This document shows positions 1-9,068 of a DNA stretch of 10,805 nt, piece after piece. Under the pieces are notes generated by a model. It saw only the letters and a list, made by a program, of their open reading frames with translations, did not search any database and was not told the DNA's origin. This stretch comes from Flavobacterium sp. (GTDB lineage: Bacteria; Bacteroidota; Bacteroidia; Flavobacteriales; Flavobacteriaceae), in contig JAUXNR010000828.1 of the NCBI GenBank assembly GCA_030682755.1, positions 1 to 10,805 on the forward strand. The letters run 5' to 3'. Position 1 is the stretch's first letter, and the number at the start of each line of letters is the position of its first letter. A program made the position numbers and the translations under genes.

Positions 1-2481
1 AGGTCTTCTAAGTAAATGGCCTGATCACCATAAAATAAGCCGTCAAAAGCATCTAATACAATTTGATAACTGCCACTTGTTGTGGTTTTAATTCCTAAAG
101 GGATAATCTCGGAGTTTAAAAAGGGCAAACTTCTTCCTTGAATCCCTAGTTTTTTTCCATTAGCTATGGAATAAATCGGATTAGGACTGATGGAGAGACT
201 GTTGCCGTCATACAATCTGTCAAGACCATTTGTTGCCCCATCAACATAGCCCAAAAGCATTTGACAATAGGAATTTGTGCCTCGCAAACTCAACCAAAAT
301 CGGTGTTTTTCAACACTTCCTGAAGAAGACGAATGGGTTTGCGTTGCTTGGGAAGCCGTTCTGAAAAACTGTTGATTGCCTCCTGTTGTTCTCATGCGAT
401 TTGAAAACACAATGTTTCCAGGTTGTTTGATTTCAGCAAAAAATCCTTGTCCTGAAGCAATACTGCCATCAGGAATTAAGTCTGAAGGATTACTCGTGTC
501 ATTCGGAGCTTGAGTTCCCGTTGCACCGGTTAAATTCCATGAGGCATAATCTGCTTGTTGATACGGCCCAATCCCAGGATAAGGTGTGGTGGATGTCCAG
601 AAATATAAAGTGCCTCCTAATTTCGTATTTCCCGGATACCTTAAAAAATCTTCGGCATCAATGGCTCCCGGGTACGGATTGGCTAATAATGCTGTATTTG
701 CGGGAATATCTTCTGTTAAGTTTAATGGTGTTACTGTAACCAACTGTAAACCATTATTAGCTGTTCCTTTAAATTCAAAAGGAATCGTAATTTGTGCATT
801 GGCATTGTTGACGTCAATCACTTTGACACGGGTAATAAACCCTTCTCCATTTTTTGTTTCTGTCAGAGTAACCCAAGTTGCACCTTCTCCGGATTGCCAA
901 TAATACTTTTTATCAAATGCAATAGGTATTTGCGAAAAAGCATCTTGAACTATGGGTTTACCCCAATAGACATAATCCCATTTTCGCATCAATCGCGTGT
1001 TTTTCAATAGTTCAATATAAGGCTTTTTCAAATCAAACTTTTCACAGACTTGAACAAAATTACCTTGGGTAGCAATGACTAGTTTTCCTGTACCAATCGT
1101 TTCGGCATCGTTATAGGTTTTAATAAATGAATTATCAGGAATAGTAACCGTGATTCCGTTAGGAATTGTTATGGAATTCACTTCCAATCCTGTTGGCGGT
1201 GCTGTATAAGCTGCTGAAAAAACAGCATTTGAACCTCGGTTTGGAGTAGCATCCCAACTAATTCCGTCCCAAGTTATGTTATTTGTATTTCCAATGGTAA
1301 TTTTAGTGGTATAAAAAAGTTGATTGGATGAAATAGTCTGATTCGGTCTTTTCGGGTTTAAGGTAACATCTGTACTGTTATTCAACAAAAATTTTAAATC
1401 TTCATTGATGTCCCGAATATAGCGGATACTAGTTGGGTCTGCACAATTTCCTGTGGTGGATACGGCCGCTAAATTAGCTATGGCAAACCGATACGTTCCT
1501 ATACAATCCGGAAAATTTATTTGGGTATCAAATGCTGCACCTATGTTTTGAAACTTCTGTTTGCGTGGCATCCCGTCTAAAATTGCATTATAGGTGCCAT
1601 TATTGGTGGAATTTGCAGTTCCTGTATTCTCTAACAAAGTTAAATTTGCAACTTTGATGAATCGCTCTATAAACTCTGAATCATAATATGCCCCTGATGG
1701 AGGCAAAGGAAAATCATCAACAGTTGGATCACCACCATCATCATCGTCATAAATATAATACCAAACAGAGCACTCACAAACCTGATGGTCACGTCTGGAA
1801 TATATTTTTTGTTCTGCTCCTAATTTAAAAACCAAGCCCGGTTGAAAGGTTCCTAAATCAGCCGGTAAATCAGCATTAGAACTTCCATTGGCTCCGTCTA
1901 AATTATAAAATGTGGTGGTATTATTTAAATTGATAAAAGCATAACTTTCAAAGATGTTGCTGTGGGCTTTGACTTAAATTGGACCAAAACAGATTTTGAG
2001 GATTTACATCTCTGGTAATTCTAAAATAGACTTCTAAAATGTAAATCCCTTCTTCAGAAGGCAACGTTAGCGGAGTATTGTTCTCAATAGATTCATGTTT
2101 AATATCTCCCGAATTACAAACATTTGTTTTTGTGGACAAGCTTATATAAGAAAATGCACCCGGAGCACTACCGTCCAAATACATTCTGTAATATAGTCTT
2201 GGGGCTGAAAAAACATCACCGCCAAAGCTTATTAAATTACCTCCCATATTTAAAATGCTACCGGGTTCTAATCGGGCCACTTCAACATTATCCCAATTGG
2301 AATAAACACCCGGGTCACAAGCTAAATTGGTATCAACATTGTAATATCGGGTAGCACCCCAATCTACAGAATTCAAATATACTTTAGCCGAGAAGAGCCC
2401 TTGTGAAAACACACCAAACGTTCCCGCTAAAAAAAATAGCAGTAACAGTGTTTTTTGAGGTATGTGTTTTGTAAACTTCAA
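1..2481 (-). CDS. T9SS-type secreted surface protein (gene A), frameshifted and cut by the left edge
   Basis: The ATG at 2481 opens a Sec signal peptide (MKFTKHIPQKTLLLLFFLAGTFGVFSQ, basic start then a Leu/Phe-rich core). A ~150-residue N-terminal domain of unknown family follows, and the first frame ends at TGA 1948-1950. A second frame, read by eye codon by codon, is open without a stop from 1973 to position 1. It has no ATG near its beginning, so it is the rest of the same gene. Together they give about 827 residues. An acidic run (YDDDDGGD) lies near residue 246. From about residue 404 (ITWDG) to the edge the protein aligns with gene B: WDYVYWG, GFITRV, LLANPYP-AIDAE, TPYPGIG-YQ, GQGFF, RFWL-L, IQGR-LPF and IYLEDL all occur in the same order. 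By that alignment some 120 residues, including the T9SS sorting domain, lie outside the window. Likely an exported surface protein; no enzyme domain seen. It could be a fresh pseudogene. Confidence 0.85.
1948..1976 (-). other. Reading-frame break in gene A (+1), with CTT-TGA stop context
   Basis: The frame coming from the ATG stops at TGA 1948-1950. The frame used by the rest of the protein is closed upstream by a TAA at 1974-1976. The break must therefore lie in these 29 bases. Removing one base, for example one C of the CCC at 1964-1966, joins the frames as ...NLSQSHSNIFESYAFIN. Alternatively, a ribosome slipping +1 at the stop reads CTT, skips T and continues GAA AGT TAT, giving ...SQSPQQHLESYAFIN. 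CTT-TGA is the slip site of bacterial prfB, but here the next base is A rather than C and no purine-rich stimulator lies just upstream. An indel or an assembly error is at least as likely. Confidence 0.85.
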
Positions 2482-2511
2482 ATTTTTAACCTATTAGGAA
2501 TTTTAAATTTA

Positions 2512-2518
2512 CAAAATA
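2512..2518 (-). promoter_or_regulatory. Weak candidate -7 element for gene A
   Basis: On the minus strand this reads TATTTTG, one base short of the Bacteroidetes TAnnTTTG element, 31 bases upstream of the gene A ATG. No TTG was found at the usual distance upstream. It is listed because gene A must have its own promoter, given the terminator after gene B and more than 500 bases between the two genes. Confidence 0.25.
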
Positions 2519-2546
2519 GTTACATATGCTGTTGATAAATTCGTTT

Positions 2547-2560
2547 CGAAAACGTTTTCG
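2547..2560. promoter_or_regulatory. LacI/PurR-like palindrome upstream of gene A
   Basis: CGAAAACGTTTTCG is a perfect 14-bp palindrome centred about 72 bases upstream of the gene A start. It is preceded directly by CGTTT, which makes a third half-site. The AAACGTTT core resembles operators of the LacI/GalR/PurR family. No regulator gene is in the window, so an operator role is inference from sequence shape and position only. Confidence 0.35.
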
Positions 2561-2731
2561 TGTCGATAACTTTTTGAGGTTTTGTGCCTTTTTAAGTTAA
2601 ATAATGTGTTTTTGATAATTTATTGGATAACTCGTGTGGATTTCTATGTGGTGATGTTGTTAATTTTATAACAATAGCGTTTAGTTTTTCTTACAATACT
2701 ACTGGAGCCCGTTGTTGGAGAACAGAATATT

Positions 2732-2853
2732 AACCGCATAGATACATAGATTTTCAGAGCTGTTAAAGACGCTTCTCTCATTTTTAGTATCACATAGCTA
2801 TGCGAAACCAAGCATTGGTTCTATGTCCTTCTTTCCTATGTCTCTATGTGGTT
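2732..2853. repeat. Small inverted-repeat intergenic element, copy 1
   Basis: The left arm 2732-2749 (AACCGCATAGATACATAG) and the complement of the right arm 2836-2853 match at 16 of 18 positions, so the ~120-bp element can fold end to end. Inside are the core AAAGACGCTTC (2765-2775), a perfect palindrome CATAGCTATG (2793-2802) and a short hairpin with arms AACCAA/TTGGTT (2806-2820). There is no open reading frame and no clear target duplication at the ends. The layout suggests a MITE- or REP-like element. The AACCGC(A/T)(A)AGA head resembles intergenic repeats common in flavobacterial genomes, a recollection not checked here. Confidence 0.7.
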
Positions 2854-2877
2854 TATGTTTTTATTGGTTCTTTCTTT

Positions 2878-2945
2878 AACCGCAAAGAAACATAGTTTTA
2901 AGAAGTGAAAAGACGCTTCGCTTAATTAAAGGAACACATAGCTAT
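2878..2945. repeat. Second, truncated copy of the intergenic element
   Basis: The head AACCGCAAAGAAACATAG (2878-2895), the core AAAGACGCTTC (2909-2919) and CACATAGCTAT (2935-2945) repeat the copy at 2732 in the same order, with spacings of 31 and 57 bases against 33 and 59. The right inverted arm is missing, so this copy is a direct repeat of only the left ~70 bases. It lies between copy 1 and the gene B terminator. Confidence 0.65.
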
Positions 2946-2975
2946 ACATTTCTTATGTTGCAGAATTATAACTAC

Positions 2976-3004
2976 AAAAAAAGCTACCCAAGACGGATAG
3001 CTTT
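2976..3004 (-). terminator. Rho-independent terminator of gene B
   Basis: Read on the minus strand, AAAGCTATCC, loop GTCTT and GGGTAGCTTT form a 10-bp stem with one T-G wobble. A run of seven T follows (2976-2982, overlapping the stem foot). It begins about 30 bases after the gene B stop, so genes B and A are probably separate transcripts. Confidence 0.88.
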
Positions 3005-3034
3005 AAACAATATAATAAACAAACTCTTAAACTC

Positions 3035-6000
3035 TTAAAATTTAACCTTCCTTGTTTCCACTTGTCCATTAGCCAAAGTAATCGTTACCAACAACACCTG
3101 CTCTGCCGGTTTTAAACCAATGACATGTTGCATAGCCGAGATGTTTTTCGCTTCATACAAACGTCTTCCTAACAAGTCATGGACAACTACATTGGCAAGC
3201 AGTTCTTCTGAAGAAACAGCAGTCATGACATCTGTACCATAAACCCAAACCGTGTTAGACGGTACTGTCACCTCATCAATACCTAAAGTTTCATTAGTAT
3301 ATCGAATTTGAAAACGACTTTCAAAAGTGCCTGCTGCTGAAGTAAATGAATAAGGACTTTGTTTCAAATTATGTACTGCTCCTGTGCTCAAATCTTCCAA
3401 ATAAATAATTTGGTTGTCTGAAAACAAGCCGTCCACTTCATCTAATGCAATTTTGTAGGTTCCTGCTGTTGTAATTCGCAATCCTAACGGCACAATATCG
3501 TTTTGGTCAAACGGCAAGGCTCTCCCTTGGATGGAAAGTGATTTGCCATTTACATGACTGTATATATTTACAGGATTATTTACCACAGAAAATCCATCAT
3601 ATCCCCAATCAATATCATTAGTTGCTCCCGGGAGATAACCGATCAACATTTGATTAAAATGCCCATTTTCACTCGTTAGGTTTAACCAAAAACGGTGTTT
3701 GCTTCCCGAAACACTTTGCGTTGTTTGTGGTTGGGCCATTCTAAAAAACTGTGTATTATCAGTGATCAAACGTTGTGCATTTCTGAAAGTAACGGTTGCA
3801 TTATTGACTAAAGCTTGAACAAAGAATCCTTGTCCGGCTACAATTTGACCGTCAGGTCGCAGAGCGGTGTTTGAAGGTGAATCATTAGCTGCATTGGTTC
3901 CCACGCCTCCGGTTAAATTCCATTTGGCATAATCTCCGGTTTGATAATTTCCGATACCAGGATAAGGCGTTATGGAAGTCCAATAATAAATTGTTCCGTC
4001 AATTGCTCCACTGTTTTGCGTTAAAAACAATTCGGCATCAATAGCACTCGGATATGGATTGGCCAACAAATTATAATTGCTAAAATTTAAAGCATCAGCA
4101 TCCACCCTAGTCATGGTGGCATTGACCAAACCGTTGTTTGGTTTACCTGTAAAATCAAAAGAAATTGATCGGTTTACTTGAGCAATATCGTTGAACGGAA
4201 ATTGGTTTCTAACCCGAGTGATAAACCCTTGTCCCGGTATTACTGCATCCAACACAAACCAATTGGCTCCTACTCCCGGTACCCATTTGTATTTTTTGTC
4301 AAACTGAGGATTAGGTATTTGTGCTATGATATTTTCTTCCACCGGCGAACCCCAATATACATAATCCCAACGGTACATGTTTCGGGTGGTTCGGGTCATT
4401 TTGATGTTTCCAAAATTGACTGCATCATCATTATGTTGTTTTAAACTTCCAGTATCATCAATATTTAAAGTCCCTTGGTTGTTTACCCCATCAAAAATAT
4501 CCAAATATCCACCGCTTGCAATAGTAACAACTCTTCCTGTATTGATTTGACAAGCACATGCCGTTACATCTCCATGAACGGAGGTATCATAATCTGCATC
4601 AAAAATAACATTGGTGTTAAAACTTGGTGTAATACTTGACGTCCAATCAACGCCATCCCATATTATAGTTTGTGGCTCACGGATTACAACTGCTTCTGAA
4701 GCTACATAACACGTCACATTATTTTCTCTAACCTGACAATAGTACTGATAACCATCCAATCCGGTTATATCTGAAATTGTCAACACATTAGTAGTTGCAC
4801 CTGAATAAACTCCTCCATTTGACAACACTGACCATCCGGATTGACCTGGAATTGCTACAAACCATTGATATAGTATTCCTGTGGCATCCACAACTCCTTC
4901 ACTCGCTTCTACCTCCAAAACAACCGTTTTACAAGTAGGTTCAAAAGTGGGTTGTTGGTCAACTATTGGCGGAATTCCCGCTGTGTTGGCATATTGACCA
5001 ATGTTGGTATAATCAACCGGTGTTATGGCGGTCCAATCGCTTGGATTCCATGTAATACTTGGAGCAATTATCCCCTCATTTAACCTTCGGTACGTATAAT
5101 CTTTGTCAGCAATTGTAAAAACAACATTGGCTGTATTTCCCCATAAATCTTGCCAAACAGCACCATTATAAAGACGGATATGATCGTTATTGTTAATCCC
5201 GCTAGTAGCTGCACTGATTAAATTGGGCGTATGTCCGCCAAAATTTGAGCCGGCATCTCCTCCTCCAATTGCAATTAAATACGTACTGTTTGCTGCTATG
5301 CTACCGGTTAAATTAATAGTGCTGGTTGCTGTTGTAGCCCCGTTATTGTGTGTTCGGACAGTATATCCAGACAAGTTTATTGAAGTAGTTCTCGGGTTGT
5401 AAAGCTCGATATACGTATGACTTCCTGAACCATGATCAGTTACTTCACTAATGAACAATTCGGTTCTGACATCGGCTGTATTTCCGGCACAACCTTGAAT
5501 TACATTGTCTATAATAGTAAAAGGCACCTCTATTGTACATCCTGTGCTGTTTGTTATGGAAAAATTGCCTGATACTGCACCGGCAGGAACCGTCACTTTT
5601 ATTTGTGTAGCCGACACTTGTGTCGTGGTTAACAAAACACCATTGTATCGAACCACAGCTCCACTATAATTATTTTGAGTAGCCGTAAGCGTTACTTCTG
5701 TTCCAACAGGTCCGGTGGTTGGTGTTATCGTACTAAGAATCGGAGTGTTACAAACCCCTGTTCCTCTCACAGCAAACGTATAAGGATTTTCACTTCCTGT
5801 GCTGTCATTATTAGCTATTGAAATAATCGCATTGCGAATGCCTCCAACTTGAGGTTCAAAAGTAATTGTAAAATCTAAAGAAGTTGCTGAGGCAATGGTA
5901 TTTGCCGAAGGCTGTGTCACCGTAAAATCACCAGGATGATCGCCAACCACAGAGACTAGAGGCACTCCTGTTAGATTCAAGGCAGACAACCCTAAGTTTT

Positions 6001-9000
6001 GTATCGTGAACGTTCTCGGTCCATTCGTTGCTCCTAAGTTTGTAGCACCATACAACGTATTGTTCAAGCTGAAAGGAGCATCAAAACCACTCAAAATGGT
6101 GATGTTATTAGAAATTACATTAATTTCTGCTCCGGGTGGTCGTTGAATGTTGATGGTATAATCTTCTACTTCGGAATAGTTATAAGTGCCACAAGGGGCT
6201 AAAATAACATCTGAATCATCAAAAAAGTATTGTGTTGCTATTCGCATTCGAGTATTACCGGGAACGGCATTGGCAGGCACATAAATACTCAAGGGTGAAT
6301 TGGAAGCCAATGTTGCTGCACCATAAGTATCCCCTAAGTCATATTCTTCCCCTGAATCATTAAAATCACCGTCTCGGTTCCAATCAATCCATGCTTTGGT
6401 GTAGGTTTGAAAACCATCTGTATCCACATTAACTGTCAAATTATAGGTTTGGTTAATTAACACGGTGGTTGAAACAGCGGTAAAATCTGTATAACTTGGA
6501 TTTCCTGAAGAACTTTGATTGATGGTATTAAATTGTACTTGTGTAATTCCCGTATTGTCATCAATTCCCGGGGATACATTACTTGCACAATATACCGCAC
6601 CAGTGGTTCTACAAATAGAAACTCCTGTGCTCCATTGTGTACCTCTTCGCACAAAAACCGTGTAGCAATATTCTACATCTTGAGTAAGACCCAAAACGGT
6701 TGTTGCTGTTCCAACTCCTTTAAAAACAACTTGGTTAGGCCCTGAATAAGTGGCATTTGCTGTATAAGCCGAGCCATCACCTGTTGGTGTAAATACTACA
6801 GGACCTCCTTGGTTGGCTACAATTAAAGTTTCATAGCAAGAAGTTGGCAATGGATTTGTCCAAGTGATGGCACATGAATTTGGAGCTGTTGAGGCTCCAG
6901 TTATGTTTACATTTGGCACACCCGTAGTAAGAGTTTGGTTCCAACTACCCAAGGTATTGATTCCATTTGCCCAACCCGTGTAGGTTTCCATATTATAAGC
7001 CACAACTTTAAACGTATATTGTTGTCCAAGTGTTAAACCTGTTATATTTGTGTTTATGTCGGTTCCTTTATAAACCAATCTTCCTAATGTACCGTAAGTT
7101 GTTGCTAAAGTATAGTTGGTATTTGCGGTATAAGACGTTGCATCTCCTGCTGATGCAGGTGTTAAGGATGGAGCTGTTGCACCGGCTAAAGCAAAAACCA
7201 TGTAACCAACTGTTCCAACACTTGTTGAAGCCGTCCATGACAAACCAACTTCTGTATTCCCGATACATGGTGTTAAAGCCGTTGCGTTATTTGGAAAAAC
7301 CTTCAACCTTCCGGCATCAGAGGTAACAGCAGTACAAGGTGCCGTTCCGGAAACGACACAACGGAAATAATGCCCGTTCATGGCTAGCGTAGATGGGTTT
7401 ACAGACATTGTAGCTGTAGTTACATTACTGTACGGAGCACCATTCACTAAATTAGAAAAACCGCTTCCGGTATCAATTTGCCATTGGTAAGACAAACCGG
7501 TTCCGTCGGCTACAACTGAAAAGTTACGAGGCCCACCCGGTATATTAATATTTTCTAAAACAGGCTGCGTTGTAATAGTAATCGGCGTGTGTACGGTAAC
7601 AGCAGGTGATGCCAAAGCTGAACTCCAACATGAACCTGATAATGCCCGAACATAAACTGTTCCGGTGGTGTTTAAAATATAATTGGATGACGTTGGAAAA
7701 GCCGTTGACGTTCCTGTAGCCGTAGTTTGCCAATAAAACCCGGCCGGATAACTTAACGTTGCGGAACCACAAGCCGGATTAGCTGAAACAGTAATAGTGC
7801 CTGTTGGTGTTGCAGGCAACGGATTGATTACTAAAGTAACCATTCTGCGGGTGGGACTGAGACATGTTCCGTTTTGTCCTTGAATGTAAAAATTGTATGT
7901 ACCACTTGTTACCCCGGTGCCAACGGTTAAATTTGGTGAATTGTATGTAAAATTTCCGCCTGTTGTATATTGAAAGCCTCCTGATGGGGAATCCCAAAAG
8001 GTATAGGTTGATGCTCCACCACCCTCACCTGTTATGACCACAGCTGTTCCTTGGCACGTGGCTGCCGGATTTGCAGTAGTAGGCTCTGAAGGAATGGCAT
8101 TCACCACCACCGCATACGGCCCAACCGAACCGGTTGACCAACAAGCATCAACGGTGTTGTATGCCCGAACATAATAATTACCGGAGGTGGAAACTGACAA
8201 TGCTGCATTGGCATTATTAACCATAGAAGTACCGGATGCTGCTGTTTGCCAATAATAAATTACATTGGCAGGAGCTGTTCCTGAAAAATTTAAAGAGGTG
8301 TTGCCACATGCAGGTGTGGTGCCGGAAATTACACCTGATGGAGTTAGAGGTGGTGTGCAAGCAAAAACCATCTCACCATTAAAAGCAACATTATCTATAC
8401 TAAAAGTACCTGTATTAGCTTCAGCATTAAAACCATAAAAACGAAATGTAATAGGAGTTGTTATGGCGTCATAACTACTATCTAACGTTATTGTACTGCC
8501 ATTATTTGCTGCAGTTGTAGCATCAACAATCTGAAATATATTTGTAGCTTCAACAGACAAATTAGCATTAGCAGGACTAATACTTGCAGGTAAATTATTT
8601 GCATAAGAATCTAAACTAGAACGCACAACATACTGACGAATTCCTGTACCAGATCTTTGAATAGTAAAAGTTATTGTATTTAAATCTAAAGCATAACCTG
8701 CTGTTGGTGTTAAAGTGACTTGGTAATATTCAGTTGTGTTAATTACACCTACAAAAACATCACTACCATTTGTAGCACCTAATGCCCAATCTGTAAATGA
8801 AAATCTGCCTGCAGCAGTAGAGTTAGTAGAAGTACCCACAGCAGAAAAAGAGCCAAAAGTAATATTTGCTGCAACAGGAACTGGTGTTGGGTCATTTGTT
8901 CCTGAAGAAGTGGTAACACTACCAAAATCATATGTAGCTGTAAAAACCTGACTCCACCCCAAACCACTCACTAATAAAGCGAGCACTAGTAATTTTAATT

Positions 9001-9004
9001 TCAT
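3035..9004 (-). CDS. Giant modular secreted protein with T9SS type A sorting domain (gene B)
   Basis: 1989 residues, intact. Signal peptide at 1-18 (MKLKLLVLALLVSGLGWSQ). Residues ~19-215 form a beta-rich domain of jelly-roll appearance. Residues ~216-568 hold four Ig-like repeats; the first and third share YWQT-A-GTS and (Y)VRA...CWS. Residues ~568-802 are two fibronectin III-like repeats, each with SYTAN/AYTAN...VYKG/VFKG. Residues ~805-952 are a GEVED domain with the acidic loop DWNRDGDFNDSGEE near 874 (calcium-loop-like) and YSEVEDYTINI at its end. Then come choice-of-anchor D (~957-1082), IPT/TIG (~1085-1163), a lamin-tail domain (~1175-1295, ELFISEV...YIELYNP), another Ig-like domain (~1345-1440), the module shared with gene A (~1447-1875), and a T9SS sorting domain (~1916-1989, VVVHDLLGRRLYE, ending in RKVKF). 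That last domain lacks the usual PNP motif. The role is probably surface adhesion after T9SS export; no catalytic domain was recognised. Monocistronic: own promoter and terminator. Confidence 0.93.
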   Translation of the reverse strand: MKLKLLVLALLVSGLGWSQVFTATYDFGSVTTSSGTNDPTPVPVAANITFGSFSAVGTSTNSTAAGRFSFTDWALGATNGSDVFVGVINTTEYYQVTLTPTAGYALDLNTITFTIQRSGTGIRQYVVRSSLDSYANNLPASISPANANLSVEATNIFQIVDATTAANNGSTITLDSSYDAITTPITFRFYGFNAEANTGTFSIDNVAFNGEMVFACTPPLTPSGVISGTTPACGNTSLNFSGTAPANVIYYWQTAASGTSMVNNANAALSVSTSGNYYVRAYNTVDACWSTGSVGPYAVVVNAIPSEPTTANPAATCQGTAVVITGEGGGASTYTFWDSPSGGFQYTTGGNFTYNSPNLTVGTGVTSGTYNFYIQGQNGTCLSPTRRMVTLVINPLPATPTGTITVSANPACGSATLSYPAGFYWQTTATGTSTAFPTSSNYILNTTGTVYVRALSGSCWSSALASPAVTVHTPITITTQPVLENINIPGGPRNFSVVADGTGLSYQWQIDTGSGFSNLVNGAPYSNVTTATMSVNPSTLAMNGHYFRCVVSGTAPCTAVTSDAGRLKVFPNNATALTPCIGNTEVGLSWTASTSVGTVGYMVFALAGATAPSLTPASAGDATSYTANTNYTLATTYGTLGRLVYKGTDINTNITGLTLGQQYTFKVVAYNMETYTGWANGINTLGSWNQTLTTGVPNVNITGASTAPNSCAITWTNPLPTSCYETLIVANQGGPVVFTPTGDGSAYTANATYSGPNQVVFKGVGTATTVLGLTQDVEYCYTVFVRRGTQWSTGVSICRTTGAVYCASNVSPGIDDNTGITQVQFNTINQSSSGNPSYTDFTAVSTTVLINQTYNLTVNVDTDGFQTYTKAWIDWNRDGDFNDSGEEYDLGDTYGAATLASNSPLSIYVPANAVPGNTRMRIATQYFFDDSDVILAPCGTYNYSEVEDYTINIQRPPGAEINVISNNITILSGFDAPFSLNNTLYGATNLGATNGPRTFTIQNLGLSALNLTGVPLVSVVGDHPGDFTVTQPSANTIASATSLDFTITFEPQVGGIRNAIISIANNDSTGSENPYTFAVRGTGVCNTPILSTITPTTGPVGTEVTLTATQNNYSGAVVRYNGVLLTTTQVSATQIKVTVPAGAVSGNFSITNSTGCTIEVPFTIIDNVIQGCAGNTADVRTELFISEVTDHGSGSHTYIELYNPRTTSINLSGYTVRTHNNGATTATSTINLTGSIAANSTYLIAIGGGDAGSNFGGHTPNLISAATSGINNNDHIRLYNGAVWQDLWGNTANVVFTIADKDYTYRRLNEGIIAPSITWNPSDWTAITPVDYTNIGQYANTAGIPPIVDQQPTFEPTCKTVVLEVEASEGVVDATGILYQWFVAIPGQSGWSVLSNGGVYSGATTNVLTISDITGLDGYQYYCQVRENNVTCYVASEAVVIREPQTIIWDGVDWTSSITPSFNTNVIFDADYDTSVHGDVTACACQINTGRVVTIASGGYLDIFDGVNNQGTLNIDDTGSLKQHNDDAVNFGNIKMTRTTRNMYRWDYVYWGSPVEENIIAQIPNPQFDKKYKWVPGVGANWFVLDAVIPGQGFITRVRNQFPFNDIAQVNRSISFDFTGKPNNGLVNATMTRVDADALNFSNYNLLANPYPSAIDAELFLTQNSGAIDGTIYYWTSITPYPGIGNYQTGDYAKWNLTGGVGTNAANDSPSNTALRPDGQIVAGQGFFVQALVNNATVTFRNAQRLITDNTQFFRMAQPQTTQSVSGSKHRFWLNLTSENGHFNQMLIGYLPGATNDIDWGYDGFSVVNNPVNIYSHVNGKSLSIQGRALPFDQNDIVPLGLRITTAGTYKIALDEVDGLFSDNQIIYLEDLSTGAVHNLKQSPYSFTSAAGTFESRFQIRYTNETLGIDEVTVPSNTVWVYGTDVMTAVSSEELLANVVVHDLLGRRLYEAKNISAMQHVIGLKPAEQVLLVTITLANGQVETRKVKF

Positions 9005-9068
9005 ATAGAAAAAAAATGTTTTAAAAACCGTTACGGTAACTTTCTCTTAATTAGAAATTTGGGGGCTA

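Noticed and set aside
586..903. 105-codon plus-strand open frame
   Set aside because: It lies antisense to the shared module of gene A, whose minus-strand frame is supported by alignment with gene B; no signal or promoter supports the plus-strand frame.
7030..7326. 98-codon plus-strand open frame inside gene B
   Set aside because: Leu-rich low-complexity product antisense to the fibronectin III region; an artefact of the opposite strand's codons.
9027..9040. Overlapping palindromes ACCGT-T-ACGGT and GTTAC-G-GTAAC in the gene B leader
   Set aside because: Arms of 5 bp with a single central base cannot form an RNA hairpin, and sites this short arise often by chance; noted under the gene B promoter only.
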